NCBI GenBank assembly: GCA_051000395.1
Contig: JBPCOI010000032.1
Span: 1 to 48,411, forward strand
Source: JBPCOI01 sp051000395
GTDB lineage: Bacteria; Actinomycetota; Actinomycetes; Mycobacteriales; Jatrophihabitantaceae
Length of the DNA stretch: 48,411 nt
Direction of reading: 5' to 3'
Shown: piece after piece, positions 24,661 through 33,335 of the stretch
Layout of the letters: every line of letters begins with the position of its first letter
How positions within the stretch are numbered: position 1 is the first letter of the stretch
Position numbers and translations under genes: made by a program
Notes under the pieces: model-generated
Seen by the model: the letters and a program-made list of their open reading frames with translations, nothing else
Told to the model about the DNA's origin: nothing
Databases searched by the model: none

Positions 24661-25787
24661 GCGCGCTGGTGCGGGCCGGCACCGCCGTGGCCGTGGCCGG
24701 CGCGGTGCACGCCGCCGTCAACGCCCGCCTGGTGCGGCGCCCGGAGCCTGTCTCGAAACGGCGCGCACGCGCATCGGTCCTGGTGCCGGCACGAGACGAG
24801 GCGGCGCACATCGCCGCCTGCATCGAGTCACTGCGTGTGCAGGACGTCGTGGAGATCCTCGTGCTCGACGACGGGTCCTCGGACGCGACAGCACGCCTGG
24901 CCCGTGCCGCCGCTGCCGGGGACCCGCGGGTCCGGGTGCTCGCCGGCTCCCCCATCCCGCCCGGGTGGCTGGGCAAGGCGTTCGCCTGCGCACAGCTCGC
25001 CGCAGCGGCTGACCCCGGCAGCGAGGTGCTCGTGTTCGTCGATGCCGACGTACGCCTGGCGCCCGACGCAGTCGCCTCGGCAGTGGCGTTGCTCGACTCG
25101 CTCGCGCTGGATCTGGTGTCGCCGCAGCCGCGGCAGGTCGCGGTGACAGCGGCCGAACGGCTCGTCCAGCCGCTGTTGGCCTGGTCGTGGCTCACGTTCC
25201 TGCCCCTGCGCCTGGCCGAGCGCTCCCGGCGTCCCCCGCTCGGCGCTGCCAACGGTCAGTTCCTCGCGGTGCGGCGCGCGGCGTACGAGCGTGCCGGCGG
25301 CCATGACCGGGTGCGGGCGGACGTGCTGGACGATCTCGCCTTGCTGCGGGCGGTGAAGCGGGCGGGTGGGCACGGCACGATCGTCGACGGCAGCCGGCTG
25401 GCGAGCTGCCGGATGTACGAAGGCTGGAGCTCGCTTCGCGACGGCTACGCCAAGTCGCTGTGGGCGGCCTTCGGTTCCGAGCCCGGCGCGGCGGCTGTCG
25501 TCGGCCTGCTCGGCCTCGGCTACCTCGTGCCTGCCGTTGCCGCCGGGTGCGGCTCCCGGGTCGGTGCGTTCGGGTACGCGGCCGGTGTGGTGGGACGGCT
25601 GGTCACGGCCCGCACGGGCGGCGACCGGGCGTGGCCGGACACTCTCTCGCATCCGGCGTCCGTCGCGATGTTCGCCTACCTGACGGCAAACTCGCTCGTG
25701 CAGCGACGCCGCGCAACGCTGCGTTGGAAGGGGCGCCCGGTGCCCCTGCCACGTCAGCCCGTCGCCGGCAGCCGGCTCGCCCGCTGA
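24657..25787 (+). CDS. Family 2 glycosyltransferase, probable carotenoid or lipid glycosylation
   Basis: The 376-residue product has a GT-A fold: ASVLVPARDEAAHIAACIESL, the nucleotide-binding VLDDGSSDAT, the metal-binding FVDADV, then DVLDDLALLRAVKRAG and CRMYEGW. Hydrophobic segments at the N-terminus and near residues 280-340 place it at the membrane. The layout resembles CrtQ/CruG-like enzymes that glycosylate carotenoids. The ATG overlaps the CruF stop, so the two are translated together and probably act on the same lipid: hydration gives the hydroxyl that can be glycosylated. That link is inference. Confidence 0.85.
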   Translation: MSALVRAGTAVAVAGAVHAAVNARLVRRPEPVSKRRARASVLVPARDEAAHIAACIESLRVQDVVEILVLDDGSSDATARLARAAAAGDPRVRVLAGSPIPPGWLGKAFACAQLAAAADPGSEVLVFVDADVRLAPDAVASAVALLDSLALDLVSPQPRQVAVTAAERLVQPLLAWSWLTFLPLRLAERSRRPPLGAANGQFLAVRRAAYERAGGHDRVRADVLDDLALLRAVKRAGGHGTIVDGSRLASCRMYEGWSSLRDGYAKSLWAAFGSEPGAAAVVGLLGLGYLVPAVAAGCGSRVGAFGYAAGVVGRLVTARTGGDRAWPDTLSHPASVAMFAYLTANSLVQRRRATLRWKGRPVPLPRQPVAGSRLAR

Positions 25788-25866
25788 TCGATGTCGCGTC
25801 GCGGCAACCTGCGGGTGCGCCGGCACGATGTCGATGCCGCGGGCACGCTCTCAGGCAGATCGGCTA

Positions 25867-26490
25867 CTAGGGGCGCGCGGTCTCGCGTTCGGCCCGGACC
25901 AGCTGCCCCAGCCCCACGACGCCGGCGCCGACCCACACGGCGGCGCACCCGGTCGCCGTCCACGACCCGAGCCCGAGTCCGAGGCAGCCGCACGCAACCA
26001 CCGCGCAGACCGCCCGGGTCGGTCGCTCGCCCGCGGTGATCCGCGTGCGGAGCGCGCCCCCGCGGATCTCGCGAAACCCCTCGTGCGTAAGGGAAATCCC
26101 GCCGGCAAGCGCTGCGAGCCACCACGGCGCGCCGCACCGCCAGAGCACCGCCGCGAACGCGCAGTCTGACACCCGGTCGGCTGCCTTGTCCGCGAGCGAC
26201 CCCAGCGCGGTCGCCCGCGCGGCAAGCACCGCCACCGCGCCGTCCAGGCCGTCGCACAGCACCGACGCGCCGATTAGTCCCAGCGCAGCCCATGGCCGGG
26301 CGGCGGCAAACAGCAACGCGTCCACCGCGAACACCACACCGGCAACGGTCACGACGCCGGGCGCTACCCGCAGCCGGACAAGCGGACGCGCCAGCGCCCA
26401 GCACAGGCGCAGCCAGCCAGTCAGCAGCGGCACGCCGTCCGGATCGATGCCGTGGTGCAGGGCCGACCACCCTGCGGCGGGCCCGTTCAC
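25867..26490 (-). CDS. CDP-alcohol phosphatidyltransferase-family membrane protein, variant motif
   Basis: The 207-residue protein has about six membrane helices and the CDP-alcohol phosphotransferase signature D-G-L-D-G-x2-A-V-x8-G-x3-D-x3-D around CDGLDGAV. All acidic and glycine positions are kept, but the usual Arg after the Ala is Val. The family links a CDP-activated lipid or alcohol to a second alcohol; the substrate cannot be told. The GTG start at 26488-26490 lies 3 nt after the metF stop, so the two genes are probably cotranscribed. It converges on the glycosyltransferase gene, with 79 bp of non-coding sequence (25788-25866) between them. Confidence 0.83.
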   Translation of the reverse strand: MNGPAAGWSALHHGIDPDGVPLLTGWLRLCWALARPLVRLRVAPGVVTVAGVVFAVDALLFAAARPWAALGLIGASVLCDGLDGAVAVLAARATALGSLADKAADRVSDCAFAAVLWRCGAPWWLAALAGGISLTHEGFREIRGGALRTRITAGERPTRAVCAVVACGCLGLGLGSWTATGCAAVWVGAGVVGLGQLVRAERETARP

Positions 26491-26493
26491 CGG

Positions 26494-27420
26494 CTAGACG
26501 CGAGCGCCGAGGGCCAGGTTGGCCCACACCTCACGCGTCGCCTTGGAACGGTTGAGCGTGTAGAAGTGGACGCCCGGTGCGCCCTCGTCGAGCAAGCGCT
26601 CGGCAAGCTTCGACGTCTCGTAGATCCCCATCGAGCGGACCGCCTTCGGGTCGTGCGAGACCGCAGCGAAGCGGGCTGCGAGCTTGGCCGGGAACGGCGC
26701 CCCGGAGAACTGTTCCGAGCGCGCGATGATTCCCATGTTCGTCACCGGCATCAGCCCGGCGATGATGGGCACGTCACAGCCGGCCGCGGCGACCCGGTCC
26801 CGCAGCCGCAGGTAGTCGGCCGCGTCGAAGAACATCTGGGTGATCGCGTAGTCGGCGCCCGCGCGGCACTTCGCCACGAACCACCTGGTGTCCTCCTCGA
26901 CCGACGCCGAGCCGGGGTGTTGGTAGGGAAAGGCAGCCGTGCCCACGCAGAACTGGCCGTGCGCCCGCAGCAGCGCGACCAGCTCGCTGGCGTAGTTGAC
27001 GCCGTCCGGATGCGGTCGCCACGCGCCGTTCGGATCGCCGGGTGGGTCACCGCGCAGGGCCAGCATGTTGACGACCCCGGCGGCGGCGAGGTTGCCCGCG
27101 ATGGTGCGCAGTTCGGCGACGGAGTGGTTCACCGCGGTGAGATGCGCGACCGGCAACAAGGTGGTGTCCGAGGCGATGCGCTCGGTGATCTCGATCGTGC
27201 GGGCGCGGGTGGATCCGCCGGCACCGTAGGTCACCGAGACGAAGGACGGGTGCAACGGCTCCAGCTCGCGGATGGTCTGCCACAGCAGCCGATCGTCCTC
27301 GACCGTCTTGGGCGGGAAGAACTCGAAGGAGAACGTGGGTGAGCCTTCGTCGAGACAGTCGCGGACCGTCCTGCTCGCGCGGACGCCCGGGCGCGGCGGC
27401 AAGCTCCGGGGCGAGGACAC
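26494..27420 (-). CDS. metF: MetF, 5,10-methylenetetrahydrofolate reductase
   Basis: MetF reduces methylene-THF to methyl-THF for methionine synthesis, using FAD. The 308-residue product has the N-terminal FSFEFFPPKTVEDDRLLW motif, VTYGAGGSTR, the block MLALRGDPPGDPNG, and ITQMFFDAADYLRL, as in the bacterial single-domain enzyme. The GTG at 27418-27420 is preceded after 6 nt by TACGCT on the same strand, a leaderless -10. Upstream ATGs fall inside the divergent gene and were rejected. Confidence 0.94.
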   Translation of the reverse strand: MSSPRSLPPRPGVRASRTVRDCLDEGSPTFSFEFFPPKTVEDDRLLWQTIRELEPLHPSFVSVTYGAGGSTRARTIEITERIASDTTLLPVAHLTAVNHSVAELRTIAGNLAAAGVVNMLALRGDPPGDPNGAWRPHPDGVNYASELVALLRAHGQFCVGTAAFPYQHPGSASVEEDTRWFVAKCRAGADYAITQMFFDAADYLRLRDRVAAAGCDVPIIAGLMPVTNMGIIARSEQFSGAPFPAKLAARFAAVSHDPKAVRSMGIYETSKLAERLLDEGAPGVHFYTLNRSKATREVWANLALGARV

Positions 27421-27443
27421 GCCGTCAGCGTAGTGTCCGACCC
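27421..27443. promoter_or_regulatory. Overlapping divergent leaderless promoters of metF and the polyprenyl synthase gene
   Basis: Only 23 bp separate the two start codons. On the plus strand TAGTGT (27431-27436) lies 7 nt before GTG 27444. On the minus strand TACGCT (27427-27432) lies 6 nt before GTG 27420. The two -10 boxes share the TA step at 27431-27432, giving a near-symmetric bidirectional promoter. No ribosome binding site exists on either side and no -35 box is obvious. Confidence 0.65.
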
Positions 27444-28511
27444 GTGCCGCAGGCCGTTGACGCGTTGACCGCCCGCGTCGACAAGGCACTTTCGGATTTC
27501 CTGGACGGCCGAGCCGCTGCGCTCGCCGGCGTCGGGCCGGATCTCGACGCGGTGCTGGTCACCGCCCGCGCGTCCGTCCTCGACGGCGGCAAGCGGCTGC
27601 GCCCGCGGTTCACCTACTGGGGCTGGCGTACGGTGCGCGACGCAGTCGACGACGACGACGCGCTCGTCACCGTCGCTGCCAGCCTGGAGCTGTTGCACGC
27701 GTGCGCGCTCGTCCACGACGACGTCATGGACGGTTCGGACACCAGGCGCGGACACCCCGCCACGCACGCGGTGTTCGCCGCGATGCACCGTGCGGCCCGC
27801 TGGCCCGGAGACGCCCGCGTCTTCGGCACCGCGGCCGCGATCGTGCTCGGCGACCTGTTGCTGTCCTGGGCCGACGCGATGTACGCGGGCGCCGCCGTGC
27901 CCCCGGCCTGCGCCCGGCACACCCGGCAGGTCTACGACGACATGCGGCAGCTGGTGATGGCCGGGCAGTACTTGGACGTCCTGGTCCAGGCGCGCGGCGA
28001 GTTCTCCATCGAGGACGCGCTTCGCGTCGCGGAGTACAAGACGAGCAAGTACACCGTCGAGGGTCCGCTGCACCTCGGCGCCGCCGCGGCCGGAGCCCCG
28101 CGAGAGGTGTTCGATGTGCTCAGCGCCTACGGCATCGCGCTGGGCGAGGCGTTCCAACTGCGCGACGACGTGCTCGGGGTGTTCGGCGACCCGTCGCTGA
28201 CGGGCAAGCCCGCCGGCGACGACCTGCGCGAGGGCAAGCGCACCCTGCTGGTCGCGCTGGCCATGCAGGCCGCCTCGACGGTGGAGGCCGAGCTGCTGCG
28301 CCACGAGCTGGGTGACCGCTCGCTCGACGAGGCCGGCGTCGCCGCGCTGCGCGAGGTGATCGTCTCAACCGGGGCGCTCGCGCAGGTGGAGCAGCGCATC
28401 GCGCACCGAGCAGCCGAGGCTCGCCGGGCGCTGCGCACCGAGGCAGTCAGCGACGATGCGCGCGAGGCTCTCGACGCCCTCGCGGTCGCCGCCAGCGAGC
28501 GGCACACCTGA
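27444..28511 (+). CDS. Polyprenyl (geranylgeranyl-type) diphosphate synthase
   Basis: The 355-residue protein is a trans-isoprenyl diphosphate synthase. The first aspartate-rich motif is HDDVMDGSDTRRG (DDxxD), the second LRDDVLGVFGDPSLTGKP. Other conserved points are GGKRLRP, KTSKYTVEGPLHLG and GDDLREGKRT. It condenses isopentenyl diphosphate with an allylic diphosphate; length and motif spacing fit actinobacterial IdsA-type enzymes, but the chain length of the product cannot be read reliably. The GTG start has a leaderless TAGTGT -10. The product could feed carotenoid, menaquinone or polyprenol synthesis. Confidence 0.9.
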   Translation: MPQAVDALTARVDKALSDFLDGRAAALAGVGPDLDAVLVTARASVLDGGKRLRPRFTYWGWRTVRDAVDDDDALVTVAASLELLHACALVHDDVMDGSDTRRGHPATHAVFAAMHRAARWPGDARVFGTAAAIVLGDLLLSWADAMYAGAAVPPACARHTRQVYDDMRQLVMAGQYLDVLVQARGEFSIEDALRVAEYKTSKYTVEGPLHLGAAAAGAPREVFDVLSAYGIALGEAFQLRDDVLGVFGDPSLTGKPAGDDLREGKRTLLVALAMQAASTVEAELLRHELGDRSLDEAGVAALREVIVSTGALAQVEQRIAHRAAEARRALRTEAVSDDAREALDALAVAASERHT

Positions 28512-28615
28512 GCACGACCGGTTACCCGCTCGCCAACCGCCAGGCCGAGGCCGGCGCCCGCCGCGACGCCCTGACGTCTGCCGATCTTCATGGCCTGAGG
28601 TACCCGGAACAGCTC

Positions 28616-28679
28616 GCGCGCATCAAGATCTCGCGGAGATCACGCAGCTGCGCGCATCAAGATCTCGCGGAGATCACGC
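28616..28679. repeat. Two tandem copies of a 30-bp palindromic element between convergent genes
   Basis: The 189 bp between the polyprenyl synthase and glgP ends hold two perfect copies (28616-28645, 28650-28679; period 34 bp). Each contains the inverted repeat GATCTC-GCG-GAGATC flanked by GCGCGCATCAA and ACGC. Each copy can form a hairpin on either strand. It may act as a bidirectional transcription stop or belong to a dispersed palindromic repeat family; only a genome-wide search would tell. Confidence 0.8.
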
Positions 28680-28700
28680 GGTCCTGCGCTCCGAGCGCGG

Positions 28701-31250
28701 CTACGCGAGCACGACGACGCCGAGTTCTGCCGGCGAGGCCAGCGCGTCGTTGCGCGGCAGCACCCGCACGGTGTAGCCGAACGCCCCGGTGCGCTCGAGC
28801 GGCACGGTGCCCTCGAACCAGGTCGTGCCGTCGATCACCTCCATCGGCTTGAGCGACACGTGCGCGGTGTCGACGAGCCGCTCGTCGGTTTCGACGCCTC
28901 CGTAGACGGCCTGGACGTCGACCTCCTCCGCCGACAAGCCGTTCAGCGTGACCTCGGCGCGCAGCGTCAGCACCCCGCCCAGCTGCGCGTCGCCGCTCAG
29001 TTGCGAATCGACGTAGAGCACCGCGACACCGGGCCACGCCGCGAGGACACGCGAGCTCCACTGCGCCAGCTCGCGTGCCGCCCCGAATCCGCCGGCCGCC
29101 ATCTGCCGGGCCGCGGCGGCGGCCGGCACGTAGAGCTCGCGCACGTACTCGCTGACCATCCGGCTGGCCAGCACCTTGGGCCCGAGCGAGGTGAGGGTGT
29201 GCCGCACCATCTGCACCCAGCGACCCGGGATCCCGTGCGGGTCGCGGTCGTAGAAGCGCGGCGCGACGTGCAGGCGGATCAGGTCGTAGAGCGCGCGGGC
29301 CTCGATGTCGTCGCGGCGCTCTGGATCGAGCACCCCGTCCGCGGTGGGGATCGCCCAACCGTTCTCGCCGTCGAACCACTCGTCCCACCAGCCGTCGCGA
29401 ATCGAGAGATTCAGCGCGCCGTTGAGCGCGGCCTTCATGCCGGAGGTCCCGCACGCCTCCAACGGGCGCAACGGGTTGTTCAGCCAGACGTCCACGCCCC
29501 AGTACAGGTAGCGGGCCATGCCGATGTCGTAGTCGGGCAGGAAGGCGATCCGGTGCCGCACCGCCGGATCGTCGGCGAACTTCACCATCTGCGCGATCAA
29601 CTGCTTGCCGCCGTCGTCAGCGGGGTGGCTCTTGCCGGCGATCACGATCTGGACGGGACGAGCCGGGTCCAGGAGCAGTGCGCGCAGCCGCTCGGGGTCG
29701 CGCAGCATCAGCGTGAGCCGCTTGTAGGACGGCACCCGGCGCGCGAACCCGATCGTCAGCACGTCGGGGTCGAACACCGACTCGGTCCAGCCCAGTTCCG
29801 GTTCGCTCATGCCGCGCTGCAGCGCCGACTCGTGGACGCGCCGGCGGATCTCGGTGACCAGGCGCTCCCGCAGCTCGTGGCGCACCCGCCACAGCTCGCC
29901 GTCGCCGACCTTCTCGACAGCCGCCCAGCCGCCGCCCTCGGCGAGCGTCTCCGCGCCGACCTCGCGCTCGGCGATGTCGAGGATCTCGCGCGCCATCCAG
30001 GTCGGGGCGTGCACGCCGTTGGTGATCGAGGTGATCGGCACCTCGGCCGGGTCGAAGCCGGGCCAGAGCCCGGCGAACATCTCGCGGCTCACCGCGCCGT
30101 GCAGCCGCGAGACCCCGTTGGCGCGCTGCGCGAGCCGCAGGCCCATGTGCGCCATGTTGAAGATCGTGGGGTCCGCCTCGGCACCGAGAGCGAGGACGCG
30201 CTCCACCGGCACGCCTGGCAGCCCGGCGAGGTGCGCCGCTACCAGCTCGCGCGAGAAGCGGTCGATGCCGGCGGGCACGGGCGTGTGCGTGGTGAACACC
30301 GTGCCCGCCCGGACCGCCTGCAGCGCCTCGTCGAAACTCAGCCGCTCGCCGTCGACCAGCTCGCGGATCCGCTCGACACCGAGGAATCCGGCGTGCCCCT
30401 CGTTGGTGTGGAAGACCTCCGGCGCGGAGGCGCCGGTGCTCGCGCAGTAGGCCCGGATGGCGCGCACCCCACCGATGCCCAGCAGCAACTCCTGCTCCAG
30501 CCGGTGCTCCCTGCCGCCGCCGTAGAGGCGGTCGGTGACCTGGCGTGCCGCGGCGTCGTTCTCCTCGATGTCGCTGTCGAGCAGCAGCAACGGGACGCGG
30601 CCCACCTGCGCCACCCAAACCTGGGCGTGCAGGGTGCGCGCCTCGGGCAGCGCGATCGCCACCCGCACGGGAGCCCCGTGGCTGTCCTGCAGCGCCCGGA
30701 TCGGCATGCCCTGGGGGTCGGGCGACGGGTAGTGCTCGAGCTGCCATCCGTCGCTGGACAGCGTCTGGCGGAAGTACCCCGCTCCGTAGAGCAGTCCGAC
30801 GCCGATGATCGGCACGCCGAGGTCGCTGGCCGCCTTGAGGTGGTCACCGGCGAGGATGCCCAGACCGCCGGAGTACTGCGGCAGCACCTCGGTGACGCCG
30901 AACTCCGGCGAGAAGTAGCCGATCGAGGCAGGAAACGGCGCTCCGTCCGCGATCTGCTGCTGGTACCACCGCGGCTGGGTCAGGTAGTCGGTGAGGTCGT
31001 CGTGGACGTCCTCCAGGCGGCGCAGGAACCGGCGGTCGCGGGCCAGCTGCGCCAGCCGTCCCGCACTCACCTCGCCGAGCATGCGGCCCGGATCGCGGTC
31101 GCAGGCCAGCCAGCGATCGGGGTCGACGGACTCGAGCAGGTCGAGCGAGTCGGGGTGCCACGACCAGCGCAGGTTCGCCACGATGTCCCCGAGCCTGGCC
31201 AGTTCGGCGGGGAACGCAGCCCGAACCGACAGTCGCCGCAGTGCCTTCAC
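28701..31250 (-). CDS. glgP: GlgP, alpha-glucan (glycogen) phosphorylase
   Basis: GlgP releases glucose-1-phosphate from alpha-1,4-glucan using pyridoxal phosphate. The 849-residue product has the N-terminal DUF3417 region of actinobacterial phosphorylases (VKALRRLSVRAAFP, NLRWSWHPDS), the substrate region LPQYSGGLGILAGDHLKAASD, and the pyridoxal-phosphate motif EACGTSGMKAALNG. The GTG at 31248-31250 is chosen because TAACGT lies exactly 7 nt upstream (leaderless) and homologous proteins begin MKALRR. A GTG three codons earlier (31259) is the alternative. It diverges from glgE, a common arrangement in actinobacteria. Confidence 0.94.
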   Translation of the reverse strand: MKALRRLSVRAAFPAELARLGDIVANLRWSWHPDSLDLLESVDPDRWLACDRDPGRMLGEVSAGRLAQLARDRRFLRRLEDVHDDLTDYLTQPRWYQQQIADGAPFPASIGYFSPEFGVTEVLPQYSGGLGILAGDHLKAASDLGVPIIGVGLLYGAGYFRQTLSSDGWQLEHYPSPDPQGMPIRALQDSHGAPVRVAIALPEARTLHAQVWVAQVGRVPLLLLDSDIEENDAAARQVTDRLYGGGREHRLEQELLLGIGGVRAIRAYCASTGASAPEVFHTNEGHAGFLGVERIRELVDGERLSFDEALQAVRAGTVFTTHTPVPAGIDRFSRELVAAHLAGLPGVPVERVLALGAEADPTIFNMAHMGLRLAQRANGVSRLHGAVSREMFAGLWPGFDPAEVPITSITNGVHAPTWMAREILDIAEREVGAETLAEGGGWAAVEKVGDGELWRVRHELRERLVTEIRRRVHESALQRGMSEPELGWTESVFDPDVLTIGFARRVPSYKRLTLMLRDPERLRALLLDPARPVQIVIAGKSHPADDGGKQLIAQMVKFADDPAVRHRIAFLPDYDIGMARYLYWGVDVWLNNPLRPLEACGTSGMKAALNGALNLSIRDGWWDEWFDGENGWAIPTADGVLDPERRDDIEARALYDLIRLHVAPRFYDRDPHGIPGRWVQMVRHTLTSLGPKVLASRMVSEYVRELYVPAAAAARQMAAGGFGAARELAQWSSRVLAAWPGVAVLYVDSQLSGDAQLGGVLTLRAEVTLNGLSAEEVDVQAVYGGVETDERLVDTAHVSLKPMEVIDGTTWFEGTVPLERTGAFGYTVRVLPRNDALASPAELGVVVLA

Positions 31251-31315
31251 CGCGCGCACGTTAGCACTCTGGCGAAAGGGCTTCCGGGCAGTCGCTGCCG
31301 GGTACGGTGACTGAC
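31251..31315. promoter_or_regulatory. Divergent leaderless promoters of glgP and glgE
   Basis: On the plus strand TACGGT (31303-31308) lies 7 nt before the glgE GTG at 31316. On the minus strand TAACGT (31258-31263) lies 7 nt before the glgP GTG at 31250. Both -10 boxes have the spacing of leaderless transcripts and neither gene has a Shine-Dalgarno sequence. The 40 bp between the two boxes would hold both -35 regions, so the synthetic and degradative branches share one control region. Confidence 0.6.
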
Positions 31316-33310
31316 GTGGTTGGACGATTCGGGCTCAGTGACGTCACCCCGGTGCTCGGTTCCACGGTCTCCGGCGAGTTCCCGGCGCGGGCAGTCGTCG
31401 GCGAGCGCGTCCCGGTTTCCGCGCTGGTGTTCCGCGAGGGCCACGACGCCGTCGGCGCCAGCGTGGTGCTGCGCGATCCGGCCGCCCGCAAGGCGCAGCA
31501 GCTGCGGATGCTGCCCGGGGCGCGGGGCACCGACCGGTGGCACGCGACGCTCGTCGCTGACCGACCCGGGCTGTGGACGTTCGCGATCGAGGCGTGGAGC
31601 GACCCGTTCTCGACGTGGCACCACGCCGTCACGGCGAAGATCGAGGCGGGCCAGGGCAGCCAGGACCTGGCCAACGACCTCGAGAACGGCGCGCGGCTGT
31701 TCGAGCGTCTGGCCAAGGCGCTGTCGCGGGCGCAACGGCCCCGCGCGCTGGCCGCGGCCCGCTCGCTGCGCGACACCACGTTGGACGTCGCGCACCGCGT
31801 CGCCCCGGCGCTGGAACCGTTCCTGCAGCAACTCGTCCACGACAACCCGGTGCGCGAGTTCGTCACGTCCTCCCCGCGGTACCAGCTCTGGGTCGACCGC
31901 CAGCGCGCCCTGTACGGCGCCTGGTACGAGTTCTTCCCCCGCTCGATCGGCGCGCAGCTGGCCGGTGATCCGCTCGCCCCGGCCAGGCCTGCGCGGCACG
32001 GCACGTTGAAGGACGCGGCCGAGCACCTCGACTACGTCGCCTCGCTGGGCTTCGACGTGGTGTACCTGCCACCGATCCACCCGATCGGCGAGATCAACCG
32101 AAAGGGCCCGAACAACGCGCTCGCCGCCGCATCGTGGGATGTCGGCTCGCCCTGGGCGATCGGCTCGCGCCAGGGCGGCCACGACGCGATCCACCCCGAC
32201 CTCGGCACGATGGCCGACTTCACTGCCTTCGTGCGGCGCGCCCGCGAACTCGACCTCGAGGTCGCGCTGGACTTCGCGCTGCAGGCCGCCCCGGACCATC
32301 CGTGGGTCACCTCGCACCCGGAGTGGTTCACAACCAAGCCGGACGGCACGATCGCCTACGCGGAGAACCCCCCAAAGAAGTACCAGGACATCTACCCGAT
32401 CAACTTCGACAACGACCCGGCCGGCCTGTACGCCGAATGCCTGCGCATCCTCCGGCACTGGATCGCTGCCGGCGTCACGATCTTCCGCGTCGACAACCCG
32501 CACACCAAGCCGATCAACTTCTGGCAGTGGCTGATCGCCGAGGTCCGCAAGACCCATCCCGAGGTGCTGTTCCTGGCCGAGGCGTTCACCCGTCCCGCGA
32601 TGATGCACGAGCTGGCCAAGATCGGATTCCACCAGAGCTATACGTATTTCACCTGGCGCACGACGAAGGAGGAGCTCGAGACCTACGCGCTCGAACTCGT
32701 CGAGTCGACCCCGTACATGCGGCCGAACTTCTTCGTCAACACGCCCGACATCCTGCACGACTACCTGGTACACGGCGGGCCGGGCGCCTTCGCGATCCGC
32801 GCCGTGCTCGCCGCGATGCTCTCGCCCACGTGGGGTGTGTACTCCGGCTACGAGCTCTACGAGCACCTGAACCTGCGACCCGGCAGCGAGGAGTACCTGG
32901 ACTCGGAGAAGTACCAGCTGCGCCCGCGCGATTTCGCCGCAGCCATCGCGGACGGACGCTCGCTGGCGCCGCTGATCGGCACGCTTAACCGCATCCGCCG
33001 CGAGCACCCGGCGCTGCACGGACTGCGCAACCTGGTGCTGCACGCCGTGGACAACCCCGAGCTGATCGCCTTCAGCAAGCGCGACCCGCAGACACAGGAC
33101 ACGATCCTCGTCATCTGCACGGTGAACCCGCACGAGGCGCGGGAGGCGACGACCGCCCTGGACCTGCGGGCGCTGGGCATCGGCTGGGACGAAGGCTTCA
33201 TCGCTCACGACCTGCTCACCGGCGCGGAGTACCCCTGGGGCGAGCACAACTACGTGCGCCTCGACCCGCACACGCAGCCGGCCCACATCTTCCAGGTGCG
33301 TCGCCGCTGA
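31316..33310 (+). CDS. glgE: GlgE, alpha-1,4-glucan:maltose-1-phosphate maltosyltransferase
   Basis: GlgE extends alpha-glucan by transferring maltose from maltose-1-phosphate. The 664-residue product is a GH13_3 protein with an N-terminal beta domain (WRDGHD-type segment FREGHDAVG), a helical insert and a catalytic barrel. Catalytic residues line up with Streptomyces GlgE: nucleophile Asp393 in FRVDNPHTKP, acid/base Glu422 in FLAEAFTRP, and Asp478 in NTPDILHDYL. The GTG at 31316 is supported by a leaderless -10; an in-frame GTG at 31307 is less likely. treS, maltokinase and glgB, the partner enzymes, follow after two transporter genes. Confidence 0.95.
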   Translation: MVGRFGLSDVTPVLGSTVSGEFPARAVVGERVPVSALVFREGHDAVGASVVLRDPAARKAQQLRMLPGARGTDRWHATLVADRPGLWTFAIEAWSDPFSTWHHAVTAKIEAGQGSQDLANDLENGARLFERLAKALSRAQRPRALAAARSLRDTTLDVAHRVAPALEPFLQQLVHDNPVREFVTSSPRYQLWVDRQRALYGAWYEFFPRSIGAQLAGDPLAPARPARHGTLKDAAEHLDYVASLGFDVVYLPPIHPIGEINRKGPNNALAAASWDVGSPWAIGSRQGGHDAIHPDLGTMADFTAFVRRARELDLEVALDFALQAAPDHPWVTSHPEWFTTKPDGTIAYAENPPKKYQDIYPINFDNDPAGLYAECLRILRHWIAAGVTIFRVDNPHTKPINFWQWLIAEVRKTHPEVLFLAEAFTRPAMMHELAKIGFHQSYTYFTWRTTKEELETYALELVESTPYMRPNFFVNTPDILHDYLVHGGPGAFAIRAVLAAMLSPTWGVYSGYELYEHLNLRPGSEEYLDSEKYQLRPRDFAAAIADGRSLAPLIGTLNRIRREHPALHGLRNLVLHAVDNPELIAFSKRDPQTQDTILVICTVNPHEAREATTALDLRALGIGWDEGFIAHDLLTGAEYPWGEHNYVRLDPHTQPAHIFQVRRR

Positions 33311-33335
33311 GCACGACAGTGGTTGACTGTCGGCC

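Noticed and set aside
28127..28591. 154-codon minus-strand frame entering the gap between the polyprenyl synthase gene and glgP
   Set aside because: Most of it lies opposite the polyprenyl synthase gene and it matches no family I recognise.
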